Source: JBAVQS01 sp049694275 (GTDB lineage Bacteria > Chloroflexota > Anaerolineae > UBA4142 > SHND01). Taken from it: a stretch of 7,976 nucleotides of DNA. The translations under genes and the position numbers were made by a program. How positions within the stretch are numbered: position 1 is the stretch's first letter; each line of letters begins with the position of its first letter. Below are positions 6,401 through 7,976 of this stretch, one piece after another. The stretch is taken from positions 1-7,976 of the forward strand of contig JBAVQS010000107.1 in the NCBI GenBank assembly GCA_049694275.1. The letters run 5' to 3'. Under the pieces are notes generated by a model. It saw only the letters and a list, made by a program, of their open reading frames with translations. It was not told where the DNA came from and did not search any database.

Positions 6401-7348
6401 ATGACTTTAGATTGGACTGATTTTGCCGATGCCCTACGCTGGTTGCTGGCGCTCGCCGGCGTGGGATGGCTTTTCTATGCCTGGCTCTATCGCATTGCGT
6501 ACCGCCGGGTGCTGCTCGTGGTTTTGGCGCTCGTCGTGGTCGATTGGACTGCGCAAACGGTGGCCGGCTGGGCCGTCCGCCCCGATTCAAATCTGCCGAC
6601 CGATGTGCCGGCTTATTCCACCTTTATTTTGCTTGCGGCGGTCCTCGGTTTGGCCTTTGCGGGATGGCAGGCGCGCCGTGACGGGATTGCGCTCGCTGCC
6701 TTTCTGGATACGGCGCTCGTGGTCGTTCTGATTGGCGGCATTGGGGCGCGGGGCTATCATATCTTGTCTCATTGGGATTACTATAGTCAGAATATCGACG
6801 ACATGACCAATCTGGCTCAGGGTGGAATGGGGATGCGGGGCGCGCTGGGGCTGGGGCTGTTGGCGCTGGCGTTGTTCGCTCCCCTGCGCCGGGTTTCGTT
6901 CTGGAAATTGGCCGATGCCGGCGCGGTGGGATTATCGCTGGCGCTTGCCGTTGGATGGTACGCGGCGCGCCTGATCGGCGCCAACTATGGCGTGGTCAGT
7001 GATGCGCCGTTTGCTCAGGACCTGCCCGACCTGTATGGCATTGTGGCGCCGCGCATGCCGGTGCAGTTAGCCGCAATCGGTTTCTTTTTCCTTGTGTTCG
7101 CCGCGCTCGCCTGGCAGGGGACCCGCCCGTCGCGCCGGCCCGGCGCGCTCCTGCTCCTTTTTCTCATCCTTTTTGGATTGGGTAATCTCGGCCTCGACTC
7201 GCAGCGCGCCGATGAGACTTTGTTGTGGAACGGCTGGCGGGTGGATCAACTGTTTGACCTGGTGTTTGCAGGCCTGGGCTTGATTGTGCTGGGCGCGCGG
7301 AACATCGCATTTCGGGTCAGACCCAATGTGCAGGTGGAGGCTCGATGA
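6401..7348 (+). CDS. Polytopic membrane protein, degenerate relative of prolipoprotein diacylglyceryl transferase
   Basis: From the ATG at 6401 this is a 315-residue protein with about seven to nine hydrophobic segments (for example near 12-30, 34-58, 72-90, 97-113, 146-162, 172-193, 222-238, 248-264 and 284-299). Several landmarks resemble Lgt, which adds diacylglycerol to the lipobox cysteine of lipoproteins at the inner membrane. These are GGIGARGYH (112-120), QGGMGMRGALG (140-150, compare GGMSFHGG), an ANYG turn (194-197, compare the ELWG region), PRMPVQL (217-223, compare HPSQLYE) and a C-terminal VDQLFDL segment. The signature histidine of the HGG motif appears as Arg146, and the Arg and Asn of the GRLGN signature are not present at the aligned place (VGWYAARLIGANYG), so ordinary Lgt activity is doubtful. 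A TTG start at 6350 would extend it by 17 residues encoded by repeat DNA and is less credible. No clear Shine-Dalgarno precedes 6401. It overlaps the next gene. Confidence 0.6.
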   Translation: MTLDWTDFADALRWLLALAGVGWLFYAWLYRIAYRRVLLVVLALVVVDWTAQTVAGWAVRPDSNLPTDVPAYSTFILLAAVLGLAFAGWQARRDGIALAAFLDTALVVVLIGGIGARGYHILSHWDYYSQNIDDMTNLAQGGMGMRGALGLGLLALALFAPLRRVSFWKLADAGAVGLSLALAVGWYAARLIGANYGVVSDAPFAQDLPDLYGIVAPRMPVQLAAIGFFFLVFAALAWQGTRPSRRPGALLLLFLILFGLGNLGLDSQRADETLLWNGWRVDQLFDLVFAGLGLIVLGARNIAFRVRPNVQVEAR

Positions 7349-7976
7349 TGAAGCGTGATGCCCCGGTCCTGGTCGCCTCGCGACCGGCATTTGACGAAAT
7401 GCTGGCGCGATTGCTCGCCGCGCCGGTCGTGGCTGTCGATAGTGAATCGGACAGTCTCTATTCCTATTACGAAAAAGTCTGTCTGCTCCAGTTCTCGATT
7501 CCGGGCGTTGATTATGTTCTGGATACGCTCGCCGTCCGTGAGATTGCGCCGCTGGCCGATCTGTTCGCCAGCCCGGCCATTGAAAAAGTGTTTCATGCCG
7601 CCGAATATGACATTATGGTCATCAAACGCGATTTTGGCTTTGCCTTTGCGCATATTTTTGATACCATGGTTGCCGCGCGCATTCTCGGCTGGAAACAGGT
7701 CGGGCTGGGCTCGATTCTCGAACAACGATTCGGCGTCAAGGTCGACAAGCGATTTCAACGAGCCGATTGGGGCAAGCGGCCGTTGACGCAGGAAGAGATC
7801 GCTTATGCGCGAAATGATACCTATTATCTGATTGGACTGCATGACTTACAAAAGGGCGAATTGGAGCGGGTGGGGCGCGTGCGGGAGGCGCAGGAGGAAT
7901 TCGACCGGCTCACGCGTGTGGCCTGGGGCGAACGCGAGTTTGACCCGAACCGGTACTATACCATCGAGGGCGCGCG
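7345..7976 (+). CDS. rnd: Ribonuclease D-like 3'-5' exonuclease, 3' end outside the window
   Basis: The frame is open from 7345 to the window edge (210 codons), covering the complete DEDDy exonuclease domain and the start of what follows. The catalytic acids are visible: DSE (Asp32, Glu34) in motif I, HAAEYDIMVIKRDFG with Asp89 in motif II, and YARNDTYYL with Tyr154 and Asp158 in motif III. LGWKQVGLGSILEQRFGV matches the RNase D pattern before motif III. The family trims 3' ends of structured RNAs, notably tRNA precursors, using two metal ions. The missing part would normally hold one or two HRDC domains; these cannot be assessed here. ATGATG offers two starts. GGAGG at 7336-7340 lies 4 nt before the first ATG and 7 nt before the second (7348), so the second is also plausible. 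Either start overlaps the upstream stop, so the two genes are coupled. Confidence 0.93.
   Translation, partial: MMKRDAPVLVASRPAFDEMLARLLAAPVVAVDSESDSLYSYYEKVCLLQFSIPGVDYVLDTLAVREIAPLADLFASPAIEKVFHAAEYDIMVIKRDFGFAFAHIFDTMVAARILGWKQVGLGSILEQRFGVKVDKRFQRADWGKRPLTQEEIAYARNDTYYLIGLHDLQKGELERVGRVREAQEEFDRLTRVAWGEREFDPNRYYTIEGA

Noticed and set aside
1..7976. Defence system, CRISPR array, prophage or insertion sequence
   Set aside because: There are no regularly spaced direct repeats, transposase or integrase motifs, or phage genes. All genes fit metabolism, membrane or RNA-processing roles.

Overview
This window looks like bacterial chromosomal DNA, GC-rich and tightly packed. It holds seven protein-coding genes, two of them cut by the window edges, arranged as two divergent blocks. 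The gene content suggests a Chloroflexota (Anaerolineae-like) or related lineage: a long sugar-nucleotidyltransferase/hexapeptide/phosphomannomutase-like fusion, a zinc-ribbon TPR protein beside rpiB, and short palindromic repeats between genes. That assignment is inference from gene style, because there is no rRNA or marker gene to test it. I see no mobile element, CRISPR array, tRNA or defence locus.

Left block (minus strand, 3229 down to 1): a transketolase (tkt) is followed by ribose-5-phosphate isomerase B (rpiB) and then by a protein with an N-terminal four-cysteine zinc ribbon and TPR repeats, cut at the left edge. Tkt and RpiB are both enzymes of the non-oxidative pentose phosphate pathway. 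A perfect 14-bp inverted repeat fills most of the tkt-rpiB gap and sits just before the rpiB start, which has no visible Shine-Dalgarno sequence.

Middle (3230-3503): this is the divergent control region. A good minus-strand promoter (TTGACA, 17 bp, TATCCT) and a good plus-strand promoter (TTGACT, 16 bp, TATAAT) stand back to back, with their -35 boxes 8 bp apart. The predicted tkt leader of about 150 nt carries a 57-bp palindromic element with a 15-bp stem.

Right block (plus strand, 3504 to the end): a 95-residue protein with two membrane segments overlaps by 4 bp (GTGA) an 834-residue fusion of nucleotidyltransferase, left-handed beta-helix and phosphohexomutase-like domains. The nucleotidyltransferase part looks intact, but all four signature loops of the mutase part are altered. 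After a gap of about 108 bp, mostly an imperfect 33-bp inverted repeat, comes a polytopic membrane protein resembling prolipoprotein diacylglyceryl transferase (Lgt) but lacking several of its catalytic residues. It overlaps a ribonuclease D-like DEDDy exonuclease that runs off the right edge.

The least ordinary items are the apparently inactive mutase domain, the degenerate Lgt-like protein and the three structured intergenic repeats. Nothing here amounts to a clearly new multi-gene system.
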